In this document: positions 23,400-35,944 of the stretch, one piece after another
How the letters are laid out: the number at the start of each line of letters is the position of its first letter
How positions within the stretch are numbered: position 1 is the stretch's first letter
Origin: Protea cynaroides
Lineage: Eukaryota; Streptophyta; Magnoliopsida; Proteales; Proteaceae
NCBI GenBank assembly: GCA_028583415.1
Contig: CM053275.1
Coordinates: 82,584,805 to 82,648,804, forward strand
Direction of reading: 5' to 3'
Length of the DNA: 64,000 nt
Made by a program: the position numbers and the translations under genes
Notes under the pieces: generated by a model
Told to the model about the DNA's origin: nothing
Seen by the model: only the letters and a program-made list of their open reading frames with translations
The model's database searches: none

Positions 23400-23461
23400 T
23401 GTCACACCCCGATTTCGATTGAACCAGAAGTGTGAGTAAATCACTACTAAACTAACGGTTC
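23400..23461 (-). repeat. 62-bp stub of a gypsy LTR (outermost layer)
   Basis: TGTCACACCCCGATTTCGAT and the following bases match the outer (U5) end of the LTR family described below, closest to the element C copies. It is cut after 62 bp by another LTR that starts at 23462 with the same TGTCACACC terminus. This is the first of three nested same-family layers. Confidence 0.75.
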
Positions 23462-25486
23462 TGTCACACCCCAATTATGGGCTAGCTAGAGTGGTGTGAT
23501 GAATAGTCAATAAACCAACGGTTCAACTAGGATCTCGTATAAGTAGTACTAATCATATCAAACCACACACACATTCCACGATAATAATCAGAGATAATAA
23601 ACAAATAAACGAAAGTCTTTTATAATTAATGAACTGAGTATTTAACAGTGATAATTAAATATTTAATCCAGTTGTCTGTAAGTAACTCAAAACATAAAAA
23701 TAAAATAATCAATTACATGTCTGGTAATAAAAAATATAACTAAACTAATCAAAGACACATTTATTACACTCGCATGAAAGATTATGAGCCTCCTCCACTA
23801 GTTTTCCATCCATCGCCTCTACGTGTTCATACGTCGATGCATTCACATAATCTTCAATAGTAGGGCCTGCATTATCAACTAAAAATATCGGACGTCGAAA
23901 GGGTGAGTACACATCATGGCTCAGTGAGCAAAATAAAACAATGCAACAAACATATGCATGCATTCAATTCATATATTTGGTCTGATTTTTAAGTTTGCAA
24001 TGTGCTATAGAAAGGTTTGGTGACCACTGTACCTCTATACACGGGTATGTAAGCCCACTCAATGGATCAAACACCATTGTCGTTCACATCCACCCCACCA
24101 TGGAATAGAGATAGAGCGAAAGTGTCCGGATCACACACCACCAACACCTCCCTTGATGCCCTACCCATACCAACACGTAAGTCCCTATTGGCGAGGGCTT
24201 GCAAACTGGGCTCGCAACTAACCATTCTTAAATGTCATCCAGTGTATCCAAGGCCTCACCCCAGCATCCCTCAATACGTCCATAGAGATGGATCTAAGGC
24301 CCCTCGATAGAGTAAAAAACTACACGGTCTGAGACCACCTCCCCTGATGTTCTACGACGTAATAGTTCTACTAAGGTAATGGCGATACGACGATGTCAGT
24401 GAGCAAGACTTGAGTAGAGATAGACCTAGAGTCTGGTGACCAGGATGAACCACAATGTCACGTCCTCTCCCTGATACTCCACTCGCATCTAACACACTAA
24501 CCACACACACAGTCATATGCATATTCATCATCATATTATAATAGACAAAAATAAATATGCATGAGCAGTAATAGCAAGAATATTGGATGACATGTGAGAT
24601 GTACATTGCAAGCATACAAACATAGAATCACTCATGGCATAAGACTCAATAAATAAACAGTTTATTATTATCCAATTAGTTTAGGTCTTGTTCCCTCACC
24701 TTCGATCGATGTTTATTCATCTCGCAAACTTTGAAAATCACTTTGAATCCATTGGGAACCTAAACAATTAATGTATTTAAGTTCATCAAGTTACAGTAGT
24801 TTGAAGTCCCATCTGGAATTAAACAAATCGAGTGGTTGCATGTGTGGCAGCACCTGTGGTCTCAGTTTTTGCAACCACAGGGTGTGGGGTCGATATGTGT
24901 GGTCGCATATCATGTGACCACACATGCGACCATACCCTCTCTGGAACCTTCCCGAGAGTGTGTGGTTGATCATGTGTGCCTCGTGTGGTCGACCCTAGCT
25001 GCGACCACGCCTGTTTTTGGTTGACTTTCACTCTCAATCCCATCCCTTCATGTTTTGATTCCTAGGCTTATCATTAGGGTCATTCCTATGATTGATCTAC
25101 GGCTTTTAATTCATATTTTACATAATCATTCACCCTAACCTACTCTTCATAGATCCCTCTTGAGTTTTGTCCATAGATCTCATGGTTGAGATCCTACCTT
25201 GACTCAACATCTCAATTATGACCTATTCTAGACATCCTACTGGTATAGAGAATGGTTCCTTATCTTAAGCTTGCTGGAGAATCAGAGCTTTCTCTGCAAT
25301 GCCTCCTCTTAGCCTTTCTCTTCCAAATCTCCTTCTCTTCCTACTTCTCTCTTTCTCTCTCCTTTTTAATTTGGATTCTAAAAGAGTGAAAGAGGCTAAG
25401 GGACGACCTTTATATAAAGGAAAACCTCCATATAGAGTCTCACTTTAATTAGGAAAGAAATCCCAAGGTTTTGGAAAATTTTCAAA
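23462..25486 (-). repeat. truncated gypsy LTR (LTR1), host of element A
   Basis: The family LTR is read on the minus strand. Its outer end (TGTCACACC) is at 23462. It contains the conserved 122-nt exon, the donor/acceptor pair, recurring AGCTCTATCTCTA words, a cluster of GTGGTCG/CGACCAC words at 24833-25020 and a TATA-like TATATAAA near 25411. It stops at 25486, where element A begins. The missing U3 end is not found after element A. Confidence 0.8.
23745..23866 (-). CDS. conserved 122-nt LTR exon, LTR1 copy
   Basis: On the minus strand, a TTTTTAGTTGATAATGCAG acceptor precedes exactly 122 nt that read PTIEDYVNASTYEHVEAM, an acidic linker, then HNLSCECNKCVFD and stop. All seven copies in the window have this length. 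The first two bases complete a codon split by the intron (phase 1). The candidate donor is G|GTGAGGG with the exon ending at 24700, giving an 833-bp intron. In this copy the last upstream exon has an in-frame TAA seven codons back. The function is unknown. A CxC-x2-C arrangement suggests metal binding or disulphides, which is inference. Confidence 0.5.
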
Positions 25487-25757
25487 TGTCACACCTCAAT
25501 TCCACACTATTCATAATGGTGTGATGAACCGCTAATAAACCAACGGTTTAATCAGGATCTCGAATAGGCTGTGTCTGTTTGTTTAAACCATACACATCCA
25601 CAACCATAATCAGAGTAAATAAACAATAGCGGAAGTCTTATATATTAAATGAACTGAGAATCTAAGAATGGTAACATAAATAAATTATCCATTTATTCTC
25701 CATTGACTAAGACATAAAATAAAATAATCTCAATTATATTTTCTTAATAATAAAAAT

Positions 25758-25879
25758 CTAATCGAAGACACAAGAGTTGCATTCGCATGATGAATCATGT
25801 GACTCCATCATGACTTCTGCATCCATCGCTGCCGTATGTCCGTACATAGGAGCATTTATATAATCTTCTACAGTCGTAC
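25758..25879 (-). CDS. conserved 122-nt LTR exon, element A copy
   Basis: After GATGATGCAG the frame reads TTVEDYINAPMYGHTAAMD, then ...ESHDSSCECNSCVFD and stop. The upstream exon ends ...NEDLRSIKG at donor G|GTGAGGG (intron 25880-26872, 993 bp, lengthened by the internal 149-bp duplication). A stop in the upstream intron sequence (CCCTTTTGA) interrupts any read-through, whereas the exon itself is open. Confidence 0.55.
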
Positions 25880-26507
25880 CTGCATCATCAACTAAAAACA
25901 TTCGACGTCAAAAGGGTGAGCATACATCATGGCTCAGTAAGCAAACAAAACAATGCAACAAACATATGCATGCATTCAATTCATATCTTTGGTCTGGTTC
26001 ATTAGTTTGCAATGTGCTATAGAAAGGTTTGGTGGCTGCCGCACCTCTATACACAGGGTGTGTAATCCCACCCAACCGATCAAACATCATTGTCGTCCAC
26101 ATCCATCCCACAATGGAATAGAGATAAAGCTAAAGTGCCCGGATCAAACACCGCATGACACTTCCCCTGATGCCCTACCCATACCAATACGTAAGCCCCT
26201 GTTGGTGAGGGCTTGTAAACTGGGCTCGCAACTAACCAATCCTAATGTCAAACAGTGTATCCAAGGCCTCACCCCAGCATTCCTCAATACATCCATAGAG
26301 ATAGAGCTAAGACCCCCCGGCAGAGTCAGAGACTATACGGTCCGAGACCACCTCCCCTGATGCCCTACGACGTAATAGTTCTATTAAGGTAATGGCGATA
26401 CGACGATGTCAGTGGATAAGACTTGAGTAGAGATAGAGCTAAAGTGTCCGGATCAAACACCACATCACACTTCCCCTGATGCCCCATTCGCATCAAGTAC
26501 ATTAACC

Positions 26508-26805
26508 ACACACAAACATTCACATGCCTATTCCTAACATCATCATCATCATCATGTTATAAACGAACGAAATTAAATATGTATGAACAATATTAGCAGG
26601 AATATTAGATAACATGTTAAATGCACATTACACGCATACAAGCATAGAATCATTTAACACACAAACATTCACATGCCTATTCCTAACATCATCATCATCA
26701 TCATGTTATAAACGAACGAAATTAAATATGTATGAACAATATTAGCAGGAATATTAGATAACATGTTAAATGCACATTACACGCATACAAGCATAGAATC
26801 ATTTA
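26508..26805. repeat. 149-bp tandem duplication in element A LTR
   Basis: The block from ACACAAACATTCACATGCC to AGCATAGAATCATTTA occurs twice head to tail (about 26508-26656 and 26657-26805), nearly identical, including the ATCATCATCATCATC run. Only this LTR has it. It lies within the predicted intron. Confidence 0.9.
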
Positions 26806-27567
26806 TGGCATCAAACTCAATAAATAAAAATAATTTATTATTAGTCAATTAGTTTAGGTCTTGTTCCCTCACCTTTGATTGAGCGTAGATCCTCGTTCAA
26901 GCTTTATGAATCACTAAAAAGACCTAACAAGTTGATAGATTTTAATTAGAATTAATTCCAATAGATTTAGACTAACTGAAATCGTAGGGTCGCAGGTAGG
27001 GTAGCACCTAGGGTAGTAGTTTCTGCGACCCTAGGGTGTAGGGTCGGACGTGGGGTCGGATACCATTCGACCCTACGTGCGACCACACCCTCCCTGGGAC
27101 TTCCCGAGGGCATGTGGTCGATCCTGTGGTCTCGTAGGGTCGGATATCATTCGACCCTACGTGCGATCACACGTATTCTGAGTCGACTTTTCATTCTAAA
27201 GTCCATTCTTTCATGTTTTGATCCTTTGGCTTACTTTCATGGTCCATTCTAAGATTGTTCTATGGCTCAAAACTCCAAGTTATCCACTATTCATTGTCCA
27301 TAACAATTTCCTCCATGGAATCTCTTGGAACTTGTCCATGGACGAATGATTTGGGTTTCTCCCAATCCTATGTTCTTCATAACTATTCTAGGATCTCTTA
27401 TTTAGGTAAGGAATTAGGTTCATACCTTTATTCAGAGGTTTCTCTGAAGTCCTTCTCTTCCTTAGACTTCTTCTTCAAGTTCCCTTCTCTTCTCCTCTTC
27501 TTTCTCTTTCTCTTTCTCTCACTTTCAATTAGGGTTGTAAATGAGTGAAAGAGGCTAAGGGATGTTC

Positions 27568-27575
27568 TATTATAG
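27568..27575 (-). promoter_or_regulatory. element A LTR TATA box
   Basis: The coding strand reads CTATAATAG followed by a purine-rich leader containing ACAACCCTAATTGA, a block conserved downstream of TATA in the element B LTRs. It marks the U3/R boundary region. The GGTCG-word array at 27665-27800 lies 90-230 bp upstream of it. Confidence 0.6.
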
Positions 27576-27939
27576 AGGAAAACCCTCCATAATAAGTCCC
27601 AATGAGTTTAGGAAAGATCTCCTTGGAATTAGGAAAGTTTCCTAATTTTTGATTTCTGTCTGTCATCATAGGGTCGGACGTAGGGTCGCAGGATCCGTCG
27701 ACCCTACACCTTCTTAATCATTCGACCCTACGACTAAAAAGTCATGGGTTGGACTTCTGTTGAGGTGGGGTCGACCCTACCTGTTTAGGCATGCGACCCT
27801 ACCCTCACATTTATTGTTTTTGGGTTAAACTCATACCTGGTCTTGTGATTTCTTCACGCACTTGGTCCACTTGGCTCAACCATGATAGGTAGACCTGGTA
27901 CAAGGTGGTAAGACCGGTTAGTTCGATACGGGTCTTACA

Positions 27940-27957
27940 ACTCCCCCCCTCTTATTA
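27940..27957 (-). other. element A polypurine tract
   Basis: The coding strand reads AATAAGAGGGGGGGAGT directly before the 3' LTR start TGTAAGACC. Confidence 0.8.
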
Positions 27958-30900
27958 AAAATTTCATCCTCAAAATTTGTACATACCTTCCGAGTAAAAA
28001 AGGTGAGGATATTGCTTCCGCATAGCGTTCTCTTCTTCCCATGTGATCTCTTCTATATCTCGGCTCCTCCAGGTGACTTTAACATAGTATATGTCACGGT
28101 TGCCTAGACGTTGAACCTTTCGACTAGTGATTTTAGTTGGTGCTACTTCGAATGTCAAATCATCAGTTAGATCTGGTGGATCTGCTGTCAAAATGTGTGT
28201 TGGATCTCTGATGTACTTCTTTAATAATGAGAGATGAAATACATCATGCACACTTGACATAGATGGTGGTAGTGCTAACTGGTAAGCCAGTTTTCCACGT
28301 TTGGCTAAAATCTCATATGGTTCGACATATCTCGGACTTAACTTCCCTTTCTGTCCGAATCGTTTTAACTCTCGCATAAGTGATACTTTCAAGAATACCT
28401 TATCACCTACGACAAATTTAGGGTCTCTACGTTGAGTATCTGCATACTGTTTCTGATAATTCTGAGCTGTTCTAACTCTTTCCTTGATAATGTCGACTAC
28501 TCGACAAGTCTCTTCAACAAATTCTGGTCCAACGATGCTATGTTCTCCAACTTCATTCCAGAACAGAGGAGTTCAACACTTCCTCCCATACAGTGCTTCA
28601 TAAGGTGACATCTGCATAGTATCCTGATAGCTGTTGTTATAGGCAAACTCGATCAAGGGTAGTTTCTCGTCCCATAAGCCTTTAAAATCAATAACACAGG
28701 CTCGAAGCATGTCTTCTAAAATCTGAATGGTACGCTCCGACTGTCCGTCTGTCTAAGGATGGAATGTAGTACTGAATTTCAACGTTGTACCCATAGCCTT
28801 TTGCAATCTTTTCCAAAACTTTGAAGTAAAACGTGGGTCTCTATCGGACACAATGCTTTCAGGTACACCATGTAGTCTGACAATGTTATCCACATATGGC
28901 TTGGCTAACCTCTCCAAGGTATACTGTGGTCGTATAGCTATAAAGCGAGCTGTCTTAGTCAGACGATCTACAATCACCTAGACCGCATCAACTACTCGAG
29001 GAGTCAATGGTAAATCGGTGACGAAGTCCATAGTGATGCAGTCCCATTTCCATGCTGATTTTGGCAGCGGCTACAATAATCCTGCAGGTCTTTGCCGTTC
29101 AGCCTTCACCCTCTGACAATTTAGGCATTGAGACATGAATTTAGCTACATCTACTTTCATTCCTCTCCACCAATATAATTTCTTCAAATCATGATACATC
29201 TTTGTACTTTCAGGATGTACCTAATAGGCGGTGGAGTGAGCGTCCTTCATTAGTCGGTGTCTAATGTCTAAATTTTCTGTTTCAGGAACACATACTCTTC
29301 CTTTGTACTTCAGTACCTTTTCATCATCTAAGGTGAACTCAAGAATAGTCCTATCTTTTTCGATGTCTTCTTGTACCGTTCTCAGATAAGGATCTAATTT
29401 CATAACTGCTTTCATTTCATCAATTATATCAGGTACAATCTTTCAACGTTACGAACATATTTGAAAACCGAAGAATAAACCCTTGGTTGGTTGCTTCACC
29501 CGGTGCATCTATCACGAACTGCTCATTATCGTAATTGAACACTTTTCCTGTAGTACACATTGCTGCAGTCGCGTTAACCTCTCCTTGAGATTTATCATTG
29601 CTTTTCTGCTTAGTGCATCAACAACTACATTAGCCTTTCCTAGATGATACTGGATATCGCAATCATAGTCCTTCAATAATTCCAGCCATCTTCTTTGTCT
29701 CATGTTCAACTCCTTCTGATTAAAAAGATAAGTGGGACTCTTATGATCTGATTTAATCTGAAATTTCTCTCCGTACAAGTAATGTCTCCATATCTTGATA
29801 GCATGTACTACTGTCGCTAATTCCAAGTCATGAGCGGGATAGTTCTTCTCATGTGTCTTCAATTGTCTGGAGGCATACGCAATTACTTGTTCACCTTGCA
29901 TAAGTACACATCCTAAACCCAATCCAAACGCATCAGTGTACAAGATAAATGGCTATCCTGGAATAGGAATAGTCAAGATCGGAGCAGATATCAATCTAGC
30001 CTTCAATGTTTAGAAATTTTTCTCACATTTATCAGTCCAAACAAACTTTTTTCCTTTCTTAGTCAAACTGGTGAGAGGTACGACAATTCTGGAATAGTCT
30101 TCCACGAATCGTCAATAATACCCAACTAGACTTAGGAAACTTATAATTTCTGTAACACTCTTAGGTGCTTCCCACTTCACGATGGCTTCAATCTTACTGG
30201 GATCCACTTTAATTCCTTCAGCGGATACAACATGACCTAAGAAAGTGACCTCATTTTGCCAAAACTCATACTTTGTAAATTTGGCGTAAAACTTATCTTT
30301 CCTTAATCGCTACAGAGTGACTCTTAGATTCATGACATGAGTTTCCTTGTCCTTGGAGTAGACCAATATATCATCAACAAACACAATGACCGACATATCC
30401 AACATATCATGGAATACTCGATTCATGAGTTCCATAAAAGTTGCGGGTGCGTTAGTCAATCCAAAAGACATAACTAAAAATTCATAATGTCCATATCTTG
30501 TTCTGAATGCTGTCTTTGGAATATCACCATCCTTAATCTTCAACTGATGGTATCCTGATCGAAGATCAATCTTGGAGAACACTTTGGCACCTTGCAATTG
30601 ATCGAACAAGTCATCGATCCGAGGCAATGGGTATCGATTCTTGATTGTCAGCTTATTCAATTCTCGGTAGTCTATACACAGTTGAATGCTACTGTCCTTC
30701 TTCTTTATAAATAATACTGGCGCTCCCCATGGTGATATGCTAGGTCTGATGTAATCCTTGTCCAGTAATTCTTGTAACTGTACTTTTAATTCCTTCAATT
30801 CAGTAGGAGCCATTCTATAGAGTGCTTTAGATACTGGTGCGGCTCCGGGTATCAGATCTATAACGAACTCTGTCGCTCGGTCAGGTGGTAGTCCTGGTAG

Positions 30901-31483
30901 TTCTTCAGGAAATACATCTGAAAAGTCACGCACAACATCAATATTCTCCATTTGTGGTGCTTCCTTGGTGAGGTCGACCACTGATACTATATACCCAACT
31001 CCTCCTTTCTCTTGGCATTTCTTAGCCTTTAATGCAGAGAGGATGAGTTTTCGTTTACGGGGAAGTTTGGTTCCCGCAAAACTAAACTCTGCTCATTCCT
31101 TGTCTTTAAATGTCAGATTCTTTTTTGCACATAATAGGTTTGTAAAATGTCGAGCTAACTAGTCCATTCCCAAGATGACGTCAAAGTCTGTCATCTCAAG
31201 TTGAATCAAGGTTGCATCCAAAGTCTTCTTGTCAATAAGAACTAGACATGGTCCATAACCCTTTTCTAATTCCACTTTTAATCCCATCAGCGATCGTACA
31301 AGTAGTTTGTAGTCTAAAAATTTGAGGGATAGATTCAGCTTCTTTCCAAATGACACATATATAAAAGAATGAGTAGCTCCAGAATCAAAGAGTACTCTAG
31401 CAGGTATGCCATTAATAGGTACGATACCTGTGATTTGGTTTAGTTTTAGTCTACATGCTCACACAATGTAACACAAATGAAAG
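27958..31483 (-). pseudogene. element A pol relic (PR-RT-RH-IN-chromodomain)
   Basis: Ty3/gypsy pol is decayed into many short frames in the expected order. They are a protease segment (31159-31356, with DFDVILGMD), reverse transcriptase (30310-30981, with LCIDYRELNKL, SKIDLRSGYHQL and FVDDILVYSKD), RNase H (29512-29943, with ADALSRK-like YHLGKANVVVDALS), integrase (28753-28977, with the SDRDPRF catalytic Asp block) and a C-terminal chromodomain-like tail (27970-28392, with ITWEEENAMRKQYPHLF). The stops and frameshifts between segments are real in the sequence. The tail type fits Tekay/Del-like chromoviruses. Confidence 0.88.
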
Positions 31484-32760
31484 ATTCAGGTCATACCTGT
31501 GACCACATCAGGCGATGTGGGAGCATCCTCAGATGTAACTGCATAAACCTTTCCTTGCTGTAGCTGTTTCCTGGGCTTAGGACATTCATTGAAATAATGT
31601 CCCACTTGATTGCAGTTATAGCATTTTACTCCTTCATTATTTTTCTTTTGTTGCGGTTGAGCTGCTGGAGTAGTCTTGGCTGCAGCATTGAAGCCTTGAG
31701 TACGGAAGGGTTTGAATGTCCTTGTATTCCCTCCGTTGTACGAATTCCCATTTGACCTCTTGATACCTCTATTCTGAGCAAAATAGCTCTCTTTCTGGCT
31801 CAACTCTATTACTGAGCAATCTGTACTGCTTCATTGTACACTTTCTTTTCCAGCCCCAGAACATGCTCACGGATGCTTCCCCTAAGTCCCATGACGAACC
31901 TTCAGTTTTTGTATTTTCTTCTTGCATGCTGGCGGGTGCAAAGAAAAACAGCTCTTCGTAACGCTATTGATATGCATCCACAGTCATCTGGCCCTGATAT
32001 AAACTCAGGAACTCTCTTTCCATAGAATCTCTAAAACTTCTAGGGAAGTACTTCTTAAAGAATGCCTCTTATATATAACCCAAGTCAATTGGGTGTGCTT
32101 TGTTAGTAGATAAGTCCGTGTGGACTTCCACCAATGGTGTGCATCGCCTTTCAGCATGAAGGATGCACACAGTATTTTCTCCTCCTCATTCACCTTCATC
32201 ATCATGAAATTTCTTTCCATTTCATCAATCTAGTGTGCTAGCCACAAAAGAATCTACTGGCTTACCATTATATTCTTTGGGCTTCATCTTCAGAAAATGC
32301 TCGATCAGTCGAGAGTGGTCCAGCTGATATAGAGCATAGGCCCCATACATAGGTGGTTGATACTGGTAACTGCCTTGAGCTACCTCAGGATTCTGTACTT
32401 GAGCCGGCATGATTAGTGTTTGAGGTGCGTGGAATACCGTGTTGCTTCCCCCTGGTACTATGCTAGCATACCCTGCTGGCATAGGTGTCGTATGTGCAGT
32501 TGGAAAATCCATGCCTATAGCAGCTTGCGTATTGGCTTGCACCTACTGTATTTACTATAGCTGTTGTGCCAAGTTCATTACTTTGTAGCCAGATCTGTAG
32601 GTGGGGCTGGCAAGTTTGTAGGATTTTCCTGGCCATTAGCCATTGGCGGTGCCATATTCAGATTCTCCTATGCTTCATGATTCACGTGGCTGTCTTCCTC
32701 TACAGGTGGTGGTAGTGGAACTGGGTTACGGCCTCGTCTGGTCACCCTTCGCCCAACCAT
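31484..32760 (-). pseudogene. element A gag relic
   Basis: A start at 32760 (MVGRRVTRRGRNPVPLPPP) matches the start pattern of the element C gag. Fragments then follow: 32225-32542 with LIEHFLKMKPKEYNGKP, 32005-32220 with HHWWKSTRTYL, and 31486-31803 with the CCHC knuckle CYNCNQVGHYFNEC. Several frameshifts separate them. Gag forms the particle and packages element RNA. This copy cannot make a full product. Confidence 0.82.
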
Positions 32761-33475
32761 TTCCTGTTCTGGTGGTGGTAGTGTCTGAAAACAATCATAG
32801 CACATGTGAGACAATCAATATAAGTTGTTCTTAAGTAAAAAATCCAACTAAACAATATATATTTTAATTTTTCAGATCATTCTGACAAAATACTGTATTT
32901 TCCATCATAGGGTCGATGGTAGGGTCGGTCCTTATGCGACCCTAGGGTATGCGACCCTAATAAACCCTGTCAAGTTACCGAGAGCCTAGGGTCGATCATA
33001 GGGTCGGTATATGTCCGACCCTAGGTCTGACCCATGGTTCTCTGTTAGATCACCGAGAGCCTAGGGTCGATGGTAGGGTTGGTAATTGTCCGACTCTAGG
33101 TCCGACCCATGGTTCTCTGTCAGATCACCGAGAGCCTAGGGTCGATGGTAGGGTCTGAAGTAGGATCGCACATTTTGGTCGAATTCTGTGACCCTATGAT
33201 CTAAAATTAGGTTTTTAAACACGATTTTGGATTCATTTCCCATTCCTTCTCTTTTCTTCCAACTCGACTCATTTCCCTGAGTTTCTACAGTATCGACCCC
33301 TAGTGTTTGGTGATCTTTCCTTCCGTTCGTGACTTTCGCTCCTTCTCTTCAGGTATGCTCTCTACTGTTTCACATTTTTAAACTCTCCAAACTAGATTTT
33401 TCACCTATTACATCATTTTCTTCAAATTAAACTTTTTTCAATCGTAAAAATTTAATTTTTATTGGGGGCTTTTGC
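32761..33475 (-). other. element A leader with GGTCG-word array
   Basis: This is untranslated leader upstream of gag. Between 32905 and 33205 it holds three ~72-bp repeat units (CACCGAGAGCCTAGGGTCGA and neighbours), rich in AGGGTCG and CGACCCTA words. On the opposite (plus) strand, a splice donor CTTCAG|GTATGC at 33352/33353 lies where element C has the donor of its antisense gene, so an antisense first exon is predicted here too. The rest of that gene is lost at the 33475 truncation. Confidence 0.6.
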
Positions 33476-34106
33476 TATTGGTCACCCAATGGAAGAAAGT
33501 CCTCAAAAATATTTATTAGGGCAATGTAGAGACAGGTTGAAAAGGTTTTCTTGGAATGGTTGAAAAGATTTTGTCTGTGGGAGTCTTTATTTAGATCTAC
33601 TTGGTTAGTGGGAGATCTGGTAATTGATGGTTTATCTGTAATTGAATGTTCTGCCTTTGGTTTAATGGACAGGATTATTGGTTAGCATTTATTGCTTGTA
33701 TGTATTTTTGATTATTTAAGACATGTCAAAATTGCAAGGCGGTATTTAGCCAAAGAAGGCGGTAAGCCAAAGTATGATATTAGTCCAAATTGGAGGCGGT
33801 TTGTCTATATAAAGTTAGATAATATCAAAGTGCGTTGACCTATAAGGATTTTAAGGTAACGGGATCATGGTAATTTGATCATTGTACTCAAGTATTCATC
33901 TCAAAGTGATTTATGTCATTAAGTAACATCTGTATGTGACTGACAGAAGGGGATACACCGAACGTGTAGGAGTACTTTTCGCTGTTGTTCGACATTGGTA
34001 GGCTTGATAACTGAATCAAAGTAAATGATGATTTTGGTGTAATTAGATTCCATGGTCACATTGGATCAATGGTGAATTTATAATTAATATAGCCCAAGTG
34101 GGAGAT
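33476..34106 (+). mobile_element. 3' internal end of an LTR element (unclassified)
   Basis: The sequence is unrelated to element A and ends in CCCAAGTGGGAGAT, a typical polypurine tract, immediately before an LTR beginning TGTAAGATAT. No coding frame survives. Such AAGTGGGAGA(T) tracts are common in Ty1/copia elements, but class is uncertain without coding sequence. Confidence 0.55.
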
Positions 34107-34530
34107 TGTAAGATATTTTTATGGGCTAAATTAATTATAAGGTTAGTTGGTTCAGTGGGAGTCTAGTTACAGGTAGATCGATTTAAGTATGATTAGAGAT
34201 GGACCAACCTGGTCCACTGTGGGACTGGTCCAGGGTTGAGGATGGTATTATAAATACCAATGGTTAGAGTCCCCACAGTCACAGTGTTATTTTCTTCTCA
34301 TGTTCCCATACGCAAAGAGAAGATCAAGGGATCCCGACAGACTGTGGAAGACTCTGATCCAAGCATTCAAAGCAAAGATAACGTTCGAAAATCAATCTAC
34401 AACAAAAGGTATGTGTCTTATTAACACTTTTCAATACCCATTGTATTCTAGTAATCTATGTGGTGTGTTCAATAGGATTCATGGGAAATCCCATGGGAAA
34501 AATCTAAAGAGGATCTCAAAAATCTTAACA
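34107..34530 (+). repeat. 424-bp LTR of the same element
   Basis: It starts TGTAAGATATTTTTATGG and ends AAATCTTAACA, with TG...CA ends and partly inverted termini. It contains GTATTATAAATACC (about 34238-34251), a plausible TATA box, and CACAGTCACAGTG downstream. No second copy of this LTR occurs in the window. Confidence 0.6.
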
Positions 34531-35370
34531 CCATATGATTGAGAATGTGATGAAAATTGATCCAATCATATGATTGAGAATTTTACATGATTGGTCCGAC
34601 CATATGATGATAATTTTTTGTGATTGGTCCAACCATATGATTGAGAATTTTATGTGATTGGCCTAACTATATGATAGGAATTTTAACGTGGTTGGTTTGA
34701 CCATATGATTGGAATTTTAATGTGGTTGATCCAACCACTTGATTTGAATTTTATGAGAATTGACCGTGACCATATGATTGAAATTTTAATGAGTTGATCA
34801 TTACCATTGATTTAGAATTTTGATGTGATTAAAATACATCTATTGATCATAACTTTTTAATGTGAATTTTAATATCTTAATTAGATGTGATTTTAATCTA
34901 TTTGAACCATCAAATTGTCTTGATAAGTGACTTTATTGAATTTGAATGGTTGGATTATGATTTTGATGAATCTAATCCGTTAGATCTTGATCATGAGTGT
35001 TTTAAAAGAAATTTGAATCATTAGATCTTGATCATGAGTGTCTTAAAGGAATCTGAATGGTTAGATTATCTTTAGAAGTGATTTAATCAATCTGAATGGT
35101 TGGATTATGATCTTGAGTGCTTTGAACTGTTGGATTTTGATTGTGAGTGATTTTAAGTGATTTGAACCATTGGATTTTGTTTGTAAATGTCTTAAATGAA
35201 TTGGAACCATTGGATCTTTGTTTATGAGTGTCCTAAATGAATTTAACCGTTGGATCTTCGTAATGAGCATTTTAAATGGATCTGAACTATTTGATCTTAA
35301 TCAGGAGTATTTTCGAACTGTTGGATCTTGATCATGATTGTCTTTGATGAATCTGAACCATTGATCATGG
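34531..35370. repeat. two adjoining degenerate minisatellites
   Basis: From 34531 to about 34870, units of about 34 bp (CCATATGATTGAGAATTTTA and variants, at least nine) follow each other. From about 34900 to 35370 a different unit of about 45 bp recurs (GAACCATTGGATCTTGATCA, with AGTGTCTTAAATGA), about ten copies. Both are strongly diverged and non-coding. Confidence 0.8.
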
Positions 35371-35944
35371 TCACATTGCTATATTTATGTGCACTGTCTT
35401 ATTAAGAATGGTTACATGGTAAGCTTTGAGCACACTACCATGTTTAGATCAGTTTGTCGTATGTCGTGCTTGAATGATATCTGTTGTCGGCGAAGAACTT
35501 ACTTTCTGCTACATCCTAGTTGAACTGTCGTGCATGTACACTGATAGAAGACATTCCTAGGTGTGGGGACGTGCATGTAGGCACCCACATTCAGGGAAGG
35601 ATAAAAGCGAGAAAGATAAAAGTCTTAATCAAGAAGGATGAAGCCTAGCCCAACAATTCTAAAATTAGGGTTTAGGTTACAATAATAGCTTTAGGACGAT
35701 CCTTACCCTTCAGCTCATTCCCCTAAGATGTAGAAACCTAGATAGGTGTGATGTGAATCCAACCATAGATCTTTTAGGTTCATCACTCGGTCCTATGGGA
35801 CCACCCATATTCCGACCCAAACGGGTCACCCAATGAACAAGTTGATCTTTAGAACTACGCAGATCTTGATTCTTAGGGCAAACCCTAAAATACGTAGGTA
35901 GTCTGGGAAGACTCCCAGATACCACACCTCAATCAATATATCCT
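35371..35944. other. no gene seen
   Basis: Sequence between minisatellites. It has no recognisable reading frame and may be internal sequence of the same decayed retroelement as 36600-37130. Confidence 0.45.

Larger units (their letters stand above)
25487..27939 (-). repeat. element A 3' LTR (2,453 bp)
   Basis: The LTR spans TGTCACACC to TCTTACA on plus (TGTAAGACC...TGTGACA on the coding strand). Coding-strand order: GGTCG-word array upstream of the promoter (27665-27800), TATA-like CTATAATAG (27568-27575), a purine-rich leader, a second array (26985-27180), splice donor (26872), a 149-bp tandem duplication, the acceptor and 122-nt exon, and the outer end. Long unrelated-looking insertions relative to the other LTRs are absent apart from that duplication. 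Confidence 0.9.
25487..33475 (-). mobile_element. gypsy element A (5'-truncated, inside LTR1)
   Basis: A Ty3/gypsy chromovirus-type element on the minus strand has a complete 3' LTR (25487-27939), polypurine tract, degenerate pol, degenerate gag and the start of its leader. At about 33475 it is cut by unrelated LTR-element sequence, so the primer site and 5' LTR are missing. The left boundary sits in LTR1 after TCAAA. Because the right end is lost, the target duplication cannot be tested. The gag-pol frames carry many stops, older-looking than in element B. Confidence 0.9.

Noticed and set aside
27255..27548. 97-residue plus-strand frame in the element A LTR
   Set aside because: Antisense to the purine-rich LTR leader (Ser/Phe/Leu-rich end); no counterpart in B or C LTRs.
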